The notes under the pieces: generated by a model
What the model saw: the letters and a program-made list of their open reading frames with translations, nothing else
Databases searched by the model: none
Told to the model about the DNA's origin: nothing
Made by a program: the position numbers and the translations under genes
From: Pseudomonadota bacterium
Lineage (GTDB): Bacteria > Pseudomonadota > Alphaproteobacteria > Rhizobiales > Beijerinckiaceae
NCBI GenBank assembly: GCA_023386155.1
Contig: JAEWKH010000066.1
Span: 110,492 to 174,491, forward strand
Direction of reading: 5' to 3'
Length of the DNA stretch: 64,000 nucleotides
Shown: piece after piece, positions 40,184 through 48,960 of the stretch
How positions within the stretch are numbered: position 1 is the first letter of the stretch
Layout: each line of letters starts with the position of its first letter

Positions 40184-42097
40184 ATGCCATCAACCCAGAG
40201 CCGCTATCATGAGGTCTATGCCGGCTGGAAATCCGATCCTGTTCGCTTCTGGGAGACGGCGGCGCAGGAGATCGACTGGATCAAGCCCGCCGGGAATGTG
40301 TTCGATCCGGAAGCCGGCATCTACGGTCGCTGGTTCGTCGGCGCCGACTGCAACACCTGCTACAACGCCGTCGATCGGCACGTGGCCACCCGGGGCGACC
40401 AGGCGGCGATCATCTACGACAGCCCCGTCACGAACACGAAGCGCCGCATCACCTATGCGGAGCTGCAGGACGAGGTGGCGGCGCTCGCCGCCGTGCTGCA
40501 GGACATGGGGGTCACGAAGGGCGACCGCGTCGTCATCTACATGCCGATGATCCCCGAGACGAGCTTCGCGATGCTGGCCTGCGCCCGCATCGGGGCGATC
40601 CATTCGGTGGTCTTCGGCGGCTTCGCCGCGAAGGAACTCGCAACCCGCATCGACGACGCCAAGCCGAAGATCATCCTGTCCGCCTCCTGCGGCATCGAAG
40701 GGTCTCGCGTCATCCCCTACAAGAACCTGCTGGACGAGGCGATCGCGCTCTCCACGGCCAAGCCCGAGGCCTGCCTCCTCTTCCAGCGGCCGCAGCTCAC
40801 CTGCGACCTCGGCGAGGGCCGCGACCGGGACTGGGCGAGCGCCGTCGCCGAGGCGAAAGCGCAAGGCCGCAAGGCGGAATGCGTGCCGGTGGCGGCGACC
40901 GATCCACTCTACGTGCTCTACACGTCCGGCACCACCGGCATCCCCAAGGGCGTGGTGCGCGACAATGGCGGCCATATGGTCGCGCTCAAATGGTCCATGG
41001 GCCATTTCTTCGGCGTGAAGCCGGGGGAAGTGTTCTGGGCGGCCTCCGACGTGGGCTGGGTGGTCGGCCATTCCTACATCGTCTACGCGCCGCTGCTGCA
41101 CGGCTGCACGACCATCCTCTACGAGGGCAAGCCGGTGGGCACGCCCGATGCGGGCGCCTATTGGCGGGTGATCTCCGACCATGGGGTCGTGACCCTCTTC
41201 ACGGCGCCCACGGCCTTCCGGGCCATCAAGAAGGAGGATCCGAAGGCAGAGCTCTTGAAGAAATATGACCTTTCCTCCTTCCGCGCCCTGTTCCTGGCGG
41301 GCGAGCGGGCCGATCCCGACACGGTCAAATGGGCCGAGGACATCCTCCGCGTGCCCGTCATCGACCATTGGTGGCAGACCGAGACCGGCTGGCCCGTGGC
41401 CGGCAACCCGCTCGGCCTCGGCGCGCTTCCCGTCAAGCATGGCTCGCCCACGGTGCCGATGCCGGGCTACACCCTCGAGGTGCTGGACGAGGGCGGCAAG
41501 CCGGTCGCTCCCAACACGATGGGGGCCATCGTCATCAAGCTGCCGCTGCCGCCCGGGGCCCTGCCGACCCTGTGGCAGGCGGACGAGCGCTTCCGGGAAT
41601 CGTACCTGTCCGTCTATCCCGGCTACTACAACACCTCGGATGCAGGATATCTCGACGAGGACGGCTATATCTGGGTCATGGGCCGCACGGACGACATCAT
41701 CAACGTCGCGGGCCATCGCCTCTCGACGGGCGGCATGGAGGAGGTCCTGGCCTCGCACCCGGCGGTGGCGGAATGCGCCGTCATCGGCATGAAGGATTCG
41801 CTCAAGGGCGAGGTGCCGTGCGGCTTCGTGGTGCTCAAATCCGGCATCGACCGGCTGCCGGAGGAGATCGAGGCGGAACTCGTGGCCCTGGTGCGCGAGA
41901 AGATCGGCCCCGTGGCGGCCTTCAAGCTGGCGATCACCGTCGCCCGCCTGCCCAAGACCCGCTCGGGCAAGATCCTGCGCGGCACCATGAAGAAGATCGC
42001 CGACGGCGATCCATGGTCGACGCCCGCCACCATCGACGATCCTGTGATCCTGTCCGAAATCGGAGACGTGCTGCGGACGAGGGGGCTTTCCGGCTGA
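40184..42097 (+). CDS. prpE: Propionyl-CoA synthetase
   Basis: The 637-residue acyl-CoA synthetase has VLYTSGTTGIPKGVVRDNGGHMVALKW, the AMP-binding core with the GVVRDNGGH wording usual for PrpE, then DHWWQTETGWPVAGN and the C-terminal RTRSGKILRGTMKKI type lysine motif. It activates propionate, possibly also acetate. The ATG at 40184 fits the family start. Confidence 0.9.
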   Translation: MPSTQSRYHEVYAGWKSDPVRFWETAAQEIDWIKPAGNVFDPEAGIYGRWFVGADCNTCYNAVDRHVATRGDQAAIIYDSPVTNTKRRITYAELQDEVAALAAVLQDMGVTKGDRVVIYMPMIPETSFAMLACARIGAIHSVVFGGFAAKELATRIDDAKPKIILSASCGIEGSRVIPYKNLLDEAIALSTAKPEACLLFQRPQLTCDLGEGRDRDWASAVAEAKAQGRKAECVPVAATDPLYVLYTSGTTGIPKGVVRDNGGHMVALKWSMGHFFGVKPGEVFWAASDVGWVVGHSYIVYAPLLHGCTTILYEGKPVGTPDAGAYWRVISDHGVVTLFTAPTAFRAIKKEDPKAELLKKYDLSSFRALFLAGERADPDTVKWAEDILRVPVIDHWWQTETGWPVAGNPLGLGALPVKHGSPTVPMPGYTLEVLDEGGKPVAPNTMGAIVIKLPLPPGALPTLWQADERFRESYLSVYPGYYNTSDAGYLDEDGYIWVMGRTDDIINVAGHRLSTGGMEEVLASHPAVAECAVIGMKDSLKGEVPCGFVVLKSGIDRLPEEIEAELVALVREKIGPVAAFKLAITVARLPKTRSGKILRGTMKKIADGDPWSTPATIDDPVILSEIGDVLRTRGLSG

Positions 42098-42181
42098 AAA
42101 AGGGCTCAACGAAGCCCGAAGAGGACGCGCAGGCCCGCAAGCCACGCTGGCGACAGACGTGAGTCCGCGGCCGTTGAAGCA

Positions 42182-42209
42182 AAAAGGCCCGGAGCGATCC
42201 GGGCCTTTT
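42182..42209. terminator. Bidirectional intrinsic terminator
   Basis: AAAAGGCCCGGA-GCGA-TCCGGGCCTTTT is a perfect 12-bp stem with tetraloop and T/A tracts on both sides, between convergent prpE and trcR. Confidence 0.95.
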
Positions 42210-42219
42210 CTCGTAAAAC

Positions 42220-42936
42220 TTATTCCTCGTCTTCGTCGTCGCGCTTGAGCTGCTTGAGCTTGGCGAAGACCGAGTTGACGTCGATGTTCTCTTCCTGGGC
42301 CGGCTTCGGGCGGCTCATGTCGGCGAAGGGATCGACCGGCTCGGAAGCCGTGGAGATTTCCGCCGGCATCAGGGTGCCGCCGTGCTCCTGCGGCTCGACC
42401 TGCGGACGGTCCTTGGCGGCGCGCTGCACCTCGAAATCGAGATCGATCTGCGAGCACAGGCCGAGCGTCACCGGGTCCATGGGCGAAAGGCTGGCGGAGT
42501 TCCAGTGCGTGCGGTCGCGGACCTGCTGGATCGTCGTCTTGGTGGTGCCGACCAGGCGCATGATCTGCGCGTCCTTCAGCTCGGGATGGTTGCGCACGAG
42601 CCAGAGGATCGCGTTCGGGCGGTCGTGGCGGCGCGACACCGGGGTATAGCGCGGCCCCTTCTTGACCCGCTTCTGCTCCGGCAGCTTCACCCGCGACTCG
42701 GCGAGCCGGAGGTGATGGCTCGGATCCTTCTGGGCCTTCTCGATCTCCTCACGGGTCAGCTGGCCCGTGGTCACCGGGTCGAGGCCCTTGATGCCGGCCG
42801 CGACCTCGCCGTCGGCAATGCCCTTCACCTCGAGCGGGTGCAGCTTGCAGAAATCGGCGATCTGGTCGAACGACAGCGATGTATTCTCGACAAGCCAGAC
42901 GGCTGTCGCCTTCGGCATCAATGGTCCCTGGGACAT
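42220..42936 (-). CDS. trcR: Cell-cycle transcriptional regulator TrcR (DUF1013)
   Basis: The 238-residue protein starts MSQGPLMPKATAVWLVENTSLSFDQIADFCKLHPLEVKGIADGE and contains RHDRPNAILWLVRNHPELKDAQIMRLVGTTKTTIQQVRDRTHWN, both typical of DUF1013. TrcR is a conserved alphaproteobacterial factor that binds RNA polymerase at promoters of cell-cycle genes. Acidic C-terminus. Full length. Confidence 0.9.
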   Translation of the reverse strand: MSQGPLMPKATAVWLVENTSLSFDQIADFCKLHPLEVKGIADGEVAAGIKGLDPVTTGQLTREEIEKAQKDPSHHLRLAESRVKLPEQKRVKKGPRYTPVSRRHDRPNAILWLVRNHPELKDAQIMRLVGTTKTTIQQVRDRTHWNSASLSPMDPVTLGLCSQIDLDFEVQRAAKDRPQVEPQEHGGTLMPAEISTASEPVDPFADMSRPKPAQEENIDVNSVFAKLKQLKRDDEDEE

Positions 42937-43091
42937 GTAGGTGAACCTCCTTCAGGCCGGGCGCCGGAAGCTCGGCGCCGCACGGCAAAACTCTCTCGCG
43001 CTCCGAACCGGCCCGGACCGGAGCATCTCGTCTCACGATGTGAGGGAAACGAGATGATTATAGGGATCGTGCCGGGATGTTGCAAATTTTA

Positions 43092-43141
43092 GAGCGTCGA
43101 ACCCGAAAGTGCTGCCCAGTTTCAGGTTCGACGCGATGGGT
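43092..43141. repeat. Dispersed palindromic repeat, partial copy 4
   Basis: AGAGCGTCGAACCCGAAAGTG and CAGTTTCAGGTTCGACGCG form an imperfect hairpin immediately after the stop of the quinone oxidoreductase gene (minus strand). It is the short relative of the longer repeats and could act as its terminator. Confidence 0.55.
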
Positions 43142-44139
43142 TACAGGGTGAGAACGATCTTGCCGACATGCTGGCCGCCGTCCATGCGGGCATGGGCCTT
43201 GGCCACGTCCTCGAAGGCGAAGGTCGAATCCATCACCGGCCGGCACCGGCCCTGCTCCAGCAGCGGCCAGACCTTTTCTTCGAGCGCCTCGGCGATCTCG
43301 GCCTTCTCGGCCGGCGAGCGCGGGCGCAGGGTCGAACCCGTATGGGTGAGCCGCTTGACCATCAGGCGGCGGAAGTCGACCTCGGCCTTCGGGCCCTGGA
43401 GGAAGGCGATCTGCACGATCCTGCCGTCCTGGGCGGCCGCGTCGTAGTTGCGGGCGATGTAGTCACCGCCGACCATGTCGAGGATCAAGTCCACGCCCCG
43501 GCCGCCGGTGGCCTCCTTGGCGGCCGCCACGAAGTCCTGGTTCCGGTAATTGATCGCGACATCGGCGCCGAGCCGTAGGCAGGCGTCGCATTTCCCGTCG
43601 GATCCGGCCGTGGCGATCACCGTGGCGCCGAAGGCCTTGGCGAGCTGGATCGCCGTGGTGCCGATGCCGGAGGTTCCCCCATGGACGAGGAACGTCTCGC
43701 CCGGCTGGAGGCGCCCCCGGTCGAACACGTTGGTCCAGACGGTGAAATAGGTTTCCGGGATCGCGCCCGCCTCCTCGAAGGACAGGCCTGCGGGAATGGG
43801 AAGGGCGTTGCTTTCATGGGCGACGGCGTAATCCGCGTAGCCGCCGCCCGGCACCAGGGCCATGACCGGCGTGCCGATGGAGAATCGTGTGGCGTTCGGC
43901 CCGGCGGCCGCCACCTCGCCGGCGATCTCGAGACCGAGGATGTCCGGGGCGCCGGGCGGCGGCGGATAGCCGCCCTGCCGCTGGATCACGTCCGGGCGGT
44001 TCACGCCCGCGACCTTCACCTTGACCAGGATCTCGCCCTCCCTGGGCGTGGGAATCGGGCGCTGGACGAGCTTGAGAACCTCCGGCCCGCCGCTTCCCTC
44101 GGCAACGACGGCGCGCATCATGTCCGGGCTCTGCCCCAT
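43141..44139 (-). CDS. NAD(P)H quinone oxidoreductase, PIG3/QOR family
   Basis: The 332-residue medium-chain reductase has GVNRPDVIQRQGGYPPPPGAPDILGLEIAG, then TFLVHGGTSGIGTTAIQLAKAFGATVIATAGS (NADP-binding) and VDLILDMVGGDYIARNYDAAA. The pattern is that of zinc-free quinone reductases (PIG3 group). It lacks the catalytic zinc ligands of alcohol dehydrogenases. Confidence 0.9.
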   Translation of the reverse strand: MGQSPDMMRAVVAEGSGGPEVLKLVQRPIPTPREGEILVKVKVAGVNRPDVIQRQGGYPPPPGAPDILGLEIAGEVAAAGPNATRFSIGTPVMALVPGGGYADYAVAHESNALPIPAGLSFEEAGAIPETYFTVWTNVFDRGRLQPGETFLVHGGTSGIGTTAIQLAKAFGATVIATAGSDGKCDACLRLGADVAINYRNQDFVAAAKEATGGRGVDLILDMVGGDYIARNYDAAAQDGRIVQIAFLQGPKAEVDFRRLMVKRLTHTGSTLRPRSPAEKAEIAEALEEKVWPLLEQGRCRPVMDSTFAFEDVAKAHARMDGGQHVGKIVLTL

Positions 44140-44240
44140 TTTTCCCTCCTTTGGTCAACAAGTTCAGGAGATATAGGCTCCGTTGGCAAGGAATACATGC
44201 CGGAATAACCTTGATGACCACCCGTTGAGAGGAGAATGCC

Positions 44241-44447
44241 ATGGCCCTCGATCCCTTTACCGATGAACCGCGCCAGATCATGAGCAGGCACGAGATCGGC
44301 CAGGATCTCTCGATGCTGTCCATCGACGAGCTCGATGAGCGCATCGACATGCTGGAACAGGAGATCGCCCGCCTCAAGGAGGCGAGGGCCCGGAAGGAGA
44401 ACTCCCGCGCGGCCGCGAGCGCCTTCTTCAAGCTCGGCCAGGGCTGA
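44241..44447 (+). CDS. DUF1192 protein
   Basis: The 68-residue protein has MLSIDELDERIDMLEQEIARLKEARARKENSRAAASAFFK, the DUF1192 pattern common in Rhizobiales. It is one short coiled coil. Function unknown. Confidence 0.88.
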   Translation: MALDPFTDEPRQIMSRHEIGQDLSMLSIDELDERIDMLEQEIARLKEARARKENSRAAASAFFKLGQG

Positions 44448-44499
44448 CGCGACTGTAACGAAGAAACGTTCTTAACGGTGTGTTTACCATTCTCCGATA

Positions 44500-44608
44500 G
44501 AAGCGAGGGCATCCGGGCTTCTCCCTGGATGCCGAGTGGCTTTGGAGCCCACTCTGTTTGACGCTTCCCTGTTAGACTTGAAGAGCCGCCTCGCGCGGCT
44601 CGATTTTT
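44500..44608 (+). ncRNA. Probable small structured RNA
   Basis: Three stems follow one another: GGCATCC / GGATGCC (44508-44533, with inner GGG/CCC), GAGTGG / CCACTC (44534-44554), and a terminator GAGCCGC-CTCGC-GCGGCTC with TTTTT (44583-44608). Between the last two, CTTCCCTGTTAGACTTGAAG is unpaired. No open frame fits. The tail resembles, from memory, alphaproteobacterial trans-acting RNAs of the MmgR/alpha-r8 (Rfam suhB) type; a family assignment would need a covariance-model search. TTAA-N7-TTTA at 44472-44486, a near match to a CtrA box, is just upstream. Confidence 0.55.
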
Positions 44609-44665
44609 ATCGATTTCGGCTTAACCTTAAGAAGAGGTTACCGAGGCAAGTCCGGACGGACCGTC

Positions 44666-44671
44666 TATAAT
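44666..44671 (+). promoter_or_regulatory. -10 element of the rcdA-like gene
   Basis: TATAAT at 44666-44671 is a consensus -10 box about 55 bp before the gene. No good -35 is seen, but an inverted repeat TAACCT-N7-AGGTTA at 44622-44640 sits upstream and may bind an activator. Confidence 0.45.
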
Positions 44672-44726
44672 CCTCTCAACAGTTCAAGCCTCCGCCGTTT
44701 CCGCGCGGGGGCCGGTTTTTTGGGAG

Positions 44727-45263
44727 ATGTGCGTGAGCGAACCCGACGTGATCCAGCTCGATGTCGATCCTGTCCGGTTCGGGCAGAGCTTCGTGGGGTC
44801 CGAGGCCTTCAGGGCCCTCTTCCAGGAGGGCATGGAGCTCATCGAGGAGACGGCCGCCTATCTCGACGGGCCGGGCCGCGAGGAATCCCGCACCCTGCCG
44901 CGTCAGACAAGCCTCGTCTATGCCAGCGAGAGCATGCGGCTCACCACCCGGCTGATGCAGATCGCCTCCTGGCTGCTGCTGCAGCGGGCCGTGGCGGAGG
45001 GGGAGATATCCTCCGATCAGGCGCAGCTGGAGAAGAACCGCGTCCGCCTGAACTCGGCGGATTCCGCGACGACGATTGCGGAATACGAGTCGCTTCCCGC
45101 CCGCCTGCGGGAGCTGATGGGCCTCGCAACCCGGCTCCACGCCCGGATCCTGCATCTCGAGCGCCTCATCTCCGAGGCAGGCCTGCCGGATCGCCCCTCG
45201 TCTCCCAACCCGGTCGCCACCCAGCTCGGCATGCTGCAACGGGCTTTCGGGGCCGCCGAGTAA
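44727..45263 (+). CDS. RcdA-like protein (DUF1465)
   Basis: The 178-residue protein shows VDPVRFGQSFVGSEAFRALFQEGMELIEETAAYLDGPGREESRTLPRQTSLVYASESMRLTTRLMQIASWLLLQRA, the DUF1465 helical bundle. The family includes Caulobacter RcdA, an adaptor that brings CtrA to the ClpXP protease. A GTG at 44733 preserves the common MSEPD start and is an alternative to the ATG at 44727. Confidence 0.85.
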   Translation: MCVSEPDVIQLDVDPVRFGQSFVGSEAFRALFQEGMELIEETAAYLDGPGREESRTLPRQTSLVYASESMRLTTRLMQIASWLLLQRAVAEGEISSDQAQLEKNRVRLNSADSATTIAEYESLPARLRELMGLATRLHARILHLERLISEAGLPDRPSSPNPVATQLGMLQRAFGAAE

Positions 45264-45311
45264 GGAGTGTTCCGTGGCATCCCGGCATCGCCGGGATGCG
45301 CGCGAGCAGCA

Positions 45312-45337
45312 AAAAGCCCCGCCGAAGCGGGGCTTTT
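45312..45337. terminator. Bidirectional intrinsic terminator
   Basis: AAAAGCCCCGC-CGAA-GCGGGGCTTTT, a perfect 11-bp stem, lies between convergent rcdA-like and rpmE genes. Confidence 0.95.
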
Positions 45338-45370
45338 GCATTCCGTCAGAAATAACCGGCGCAGCGCCGA

Positions 45371-45610
45371 TTACTTCTTGCCGCCGAGGCCCAGGCCGCC
45401 GAACTTCGAGTTGAAGCGCGACACGCGGCCGCCGCGGTCGAGCAGCTGCTGCGAACCGCCGGTCCAGGCCGGGTGGGTGTTCGGATCGATGTCGAGGTTG
45501 AGGGTGTCGCCCTCTTTGCCGTAGGTCGAGCGGGTGGTGTACTCGGTGCCGTTGGTCATGACCACTTTGATGAAGTGGTAATCGGGGTGATCGGTTTCTT
45601 TGCGAGCCAT
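45371..45610 (-). CDS. rpmE: 50S ribosomal protein L31
   Basis: The 79-residue protein MARKETDHPDYHFIKVVMTNGTEYTTRSTYG...DIDPNTHPAWTGG is L31. It lacks the CxxC zinc pairs of the zinc-binding form, as usual for alphaproteobacteria. AAGGACT lies nine bases before the ATG at 45610; an ATG two codons earlier (45616) is possible. Confidence 0.95.
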   Translation of the reverse strand: MARKETDHPDYHFIKVVMTNGTEYTTRSTYGKEGDTLNLDIDPNTHPAWTGGSQQLLDRGGRVSRFNSKFGGLGLGGKK

Positions 45611-45867
45611 TGCCATAGTCCTTCTTGCGGCCAGCCAAGTCTGGGCAGCCCGCAATGTTGAGATCGAGCCTGAATTGATGAATGCGCGCCTATACCTCAC
45701 TTAAGGCCTTGAAACAAGACGGGGCAAAGGTGCTAAACCGCTCCGGAGCGCTTTTCGGCAGAGTGAGGCCGTTTCGCCGTTGAAAATTGAGGCAGCTCAA
45801 AAGAAAAAGGCTGTTTCCATGTCAATGGAGACAGCTCGATCCGTGGTTTCCGTCAACGAAGGCTGAC

Positions 45868-47667
45868 ATGGCCGAATTGCCCTCTGCCCACCCCCGCCCC
45901 AAGGCTGCGCTCAGCGCCCTGAAGCCGCTCATTCCCTACGGCCTGGCCTACAAGGGCCGGATCGCGGCGGCGCTGCTGGCCCTGGGGCTGGCATCCGCGG
46001 CCACGCTCGTCGTGCCCATCGCCGTGCGCCGGGTCATCGATTTCGGCTTCTCGGAGCAGGGCAGGACCTACATCAACGCCTATTTCGTCCTCCTGATCGT
46101 GGTGGTGGGCGTGCTGGCCCTGGCGAGCGCCCTTCGCTATTACTGCGTCATCACGCTCGGGGAGCGGGTGGTGGCGGATCTGCGCTCCGCTGTGTTCCGG
46201 CACCTGACCACCCTCGATCCGGCCTTCTTCGACCAGACGAGGAGCGGCGAGATCGTCTCCCGGCTGACCGCCGACACCACCCAGGTCAAGGCGGCCTTCG
46301 GGGTCAGTATCTCGATCGCCCTGCGCAACCTCTTTCTTTTCGTGGGCGCGACGGTTCTGATGATCATCACGAGTCCGAAGCTCTCGGCCCTCGTGCTCCT
46401 CGCCATTCCGGTCATCGTCCTGCCCCTGGTCTTTTCCGGCCGCGCCGTGCGGCGCCGCTCCCGGGCGGCGCAGGACAGGCTCGCCGACGCCTCGGCCTAT
46501 GCGGCGGAGGCCGTCGGGGCGGTGCGGACCATGCAGGCCTTCGGCATGGAAAGCCTCACCGCCTCCCACTTCGCCGCGGCCGCGGAGGAGGCCTTCGGCG
46601 CAGCCCGGCTCTCCACCATCATGCGGGCCTTCCTGACCGGCGCGGGCATCTTCCTGGTCTCGGCGAGCGTGGTGGGAGTTCTCTGGTACGGCGCGCAGGA
46701 CGTCCTCGCCGGGGAGATGACCGGCGGGCGCCTGTCGCAGTTCGTCCTCTACGCGGTCTTCGCCGCAAGCTCGCTCGGCCAGCTCTCGGAGGTCTACGGC
46801 GAACTCGCCCAGGCGGCGGGTGCGGCGGAGCGCCTGGGCGAGATCCTCGCGGCCAAGCCCGCCGTGGAGCGGCCGCGCAACCCCACGCCGCTGCCGGAGC
46901 CGCCGCTCGGGACAATGGCCTTCGAGGGCGTGCATTTCTCCTATCCGACCCGCGCCGACCAGCGCGCGGTCCACGGTCTCAGCTTCGCGGTGAGATCCGG
47001 CGAGCGGGTCGCCATCGTCGGGCCCTCGGGGGCCGGCAAGAGCACGATCCTGCAGCTGCTGCTGCGCTTCTACGATCCGCAGAGCGGCACGATCCGGGTC
47101 GATGGGATCGCCATCCAGGAGGCGGATCCCTTCGCCCTGCGGGCCCGCATGGCCCTCGTGCCCCAGGAGCCGACGATCTTCGCGGCATCCGTCCTCGACA
47201 ACATCCGCTACGGCCGTCCGGAGGCCGGCGAGGACGAGGTGCGCCGCGCCGCCGAGCTCGCCTCCGCGGACGGCTTCATCCAGGCCCTGCCGGAGGGCTA
47301 CCGGACGATGATCGGCGAGCGTGGCGTGACCCTCTCGGGCGGCCAGCGCCAGCGCCTGGCCATTGCCCGGGCCATCCTGAAGGATGCCCCGATCCTGCTC
47401 CTCGACGAGGCGACCTCGGCGCTGGACGCGGAAAGCGAGCGCAAGGTCCAGGCCGCCCTCGACCACCTGATGGAAGGCCGCACCACCCTGGTCATCGCCC
47501 ATCGCCTCGCCACCGTGCGCTCCGCCGACCGCATCCTGGTCATGGACAAGGGCGTCATCGCGGAGGAGGGCACGCACGAATCCCTGCTCGCCCAGGGCGG
47601 CCTCTACGCCCGCCTCGCTCGCCTGCAGTTCACGAGCGCCCAGGAGCACAGCGAGGCAGCGGAGTAA
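45868..47667 (+). CDS. MsbA-like ABC exporter (fused permease and ATPase)
   Basis: The 599-residue half-transporter has six membrane helices (about 20-320) and an ATPase with Walker A GPSGAGKST, signature LSGGQRQRLAIARAIL and Walker B PILLLDEATSALD. A homodimer should export a lipid or drug-like compound across the inner membrane. The ATG at 45868 gives the normal start. Substrate unknown. Confidence 0.9.
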   Translation: MAELPSAHPRPKAALSALKPLIPYGLAYKGRIAAALLALGLASAATLVVPIAVRRVIDFGFSEQGRTYINAYFVLLIVVVGVLALASALRYYCVITLGERVVADLRSAVFRHLTTLDPAFFDQTRSGEIVSRLTADTTQVKAAFGVSISIALRNLFLFVGATVLMIITSPKLSALVLLAIPVIVLPLVFSGRAVRRRSRAAQDRLADASAYAAEAVGAVRTMQAFGMESLTASHFAAAAEEAFGAARLSTIMRAFLTGAGIFLVSASVVGVLWYGAQDVLAGEMTGGRLSQFVLYAVFAASSLGQLSEVYGELAQAAGAAERLGEILAAKPAVERPRNPTPLPEPPLGTMAFEGVHFSYPTRADQRAVHGLSFAVRSGERVAIVGPSGAGKSTILQLLLRFYDPQSGTIRVDGIAIQEADPFALRARMALVPQEPTIFAASVLDNIRYGRPEAGEDEVRRAAELASADGFIQALPEGYRTMIGERGVTLSGGQRQRLAIARAILKDAPILLLDEATSALDAESERKVQAALDHLMEGRTTLVIAHRLATVRSADRILVMDKGVIAEEGTHESLLAQGGLYARLARLQFTSAQEHSEAAE

Positions 47668-47717
47668 GTTCTCCGGCCGACCCATGTTTGCCACGCTTTC
47701 GTGAGAGACAGGACGGG

Positions 47718-47921
47718 ATGGACGATTCGCCCCGCCGGGAGGAGGGCATGGTGGTCAGCAGGCGGCATCCTCAGGATTCCCCGCGCATCAACATCCTTGA
47801 GCCGTGGGATCTCCAGTACTGGTCGGACCGCTGGAACGTGCCGCGCCAGCAGGTCGTGAACGCCATCCGCCGCGTCGGCGATCAGGTCCAGGATGTCGCG
47901 CAGGCCCTGGGGAAGGGCTGA
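47718..47921 (+). CDS. DUF3606 protein
   Basis: The 67-residue product has RINILEPWDLQYWSDRWNVPRQQVVNAIRRVGDQVQDVAQALG, the DUF3606 pattern. Function unknown; common and small in this order. Confidence 0.8.
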   Translation: MDDSPRREEGMVVSRRHPQDSPRINILEPWDLQYWSDRWNVPRQQVVNAIRRVGDQVQDVAQALGKG

Positions 47922-47990
47922 GCGGAAAACCCTGCCGCTTGCCGTTCGGTCATGCCTGGCATGGCAGAGTCCTTGTGATAGACAGGGCCC

Positions 47991-48944
47991 ATGCCCGACC
48001 TTTACCCACCCATAGAGCCCTACGATGCCGGCATGCTCGATGTAGGTGACGGGCATCGGATCTATTGGGAGACCTGCGGGAACCCTGCCGGAAAGCCGGC
48101 CCTCGTCCTCCATGGCGGTCCCGGATCCGGCTGCACGGCGAACGCGCGGCGATATTTCGACCCGGAGGCCTATCGTGTCGTTCTCCTCGATCAGCGTGGG
48201 GGCGGGCGGAGCGTGCCTCATGCGAGCACGCCGGGCATCGATCTCTCCACCAACACGACAGCCCATCTTATCGCCGATATCGAGCGGCTGCGGGAGCATC
48301 TCGGGATCGAAAGCTGGCTGGTGCTCGGCGGTTCCTGGGGCTCGACCCTGGCGCTCGCCTATGCCGAGCGGAACCCTGCGCGCGTGACCGAAATGGTCCT
48401 GTTCAGCATCGCCACGACCACGGCGTCCGAAATCGAGTGGATCACCCGGGGCGCCGGCATGTTCTTCCCCGAGGCATGGAGCCGCTTCCGGGCGGGCGTG
48501 CCGGAGGCGGACCGGGAGGGAAGCCTCGTCGAGGCCTATCACCGCCTCCTCATGCACCCGGACCCCACGATCCACGGGAAGGCGGCGCGGGACTGGTGCG
48601 ACTGGGAAATCGCCGTCGTCGCCATCCATCCCGGCCACAGGCCCCACCCTCGATACGAGGACCCGGCCTTCCGGTTGGGCTTCGCCCGGCTGGTGACCCA
48701 TTACTGGCGCCATCGGGCTTGGCTCGAGGACGGTGCCCTGGTGCGGGATGCCCGTCGCCTCGCCGGCATTCCCGGCATCCTGATCCATGGCCGTCTCGAT
48801 ATCGGCGGCCCTCTCGCCACGCCCTGGATTCTTCAGCGGCACTGGCCGGGCAGCGAACTCGTCGTCGTGAGCGAGGCCGGGCACGACGCGCGCGATCCCA
48901 GCATGACGGAATCCATCGTCGCCGCGACGAATCGCTTCGCCTGA
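47991..48944 (+). CDS. pip: Proline iminopeptidase
   Basis: The 317-residue alpha/beta hydrolase begins YPPIEPYDAGMLDVGDGHRIYWETCGNPAGKP. It has LHGGPGSGC for the oxyanion hole, VVLLDQRGGGRS, and the nucleophile motif LGGSWGSTLALAYA, all S33-family hallmarks. His of the triad is in SEAGHDARD. It releases N-terminal proline from peptides. Confidence 0.93.
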   Translation: MPDLYPPIEPYDAGMLDVGDGHRIYWETCGNPAGKPALVLHGGPGSGCTANARRYFDPEAYRVVLLDQRGGGRSVPHASTPGIDLSTNTTAHLIADIERLREHLGIESWLVLGGSWGSTLALAYAERNPARVTEMVLFSIATTTASEIEWITRGAGMFFPEAWSRFRAGVPEADREGSLVEAYHRLLMHPDPTIHGKAARDWCDWEIAVVAIHPGHRPHPRYEDPAFRLGFARLVTHYWRHRAWLEDGALVRDARRLAGIPGILIHGRLDIGGPLATPWILQRHWPGSELVVVSEAGHDARDPSMTESIVAATNRFA

Positions 48945-48960
48945 ACGCGACCTTGCGGGA

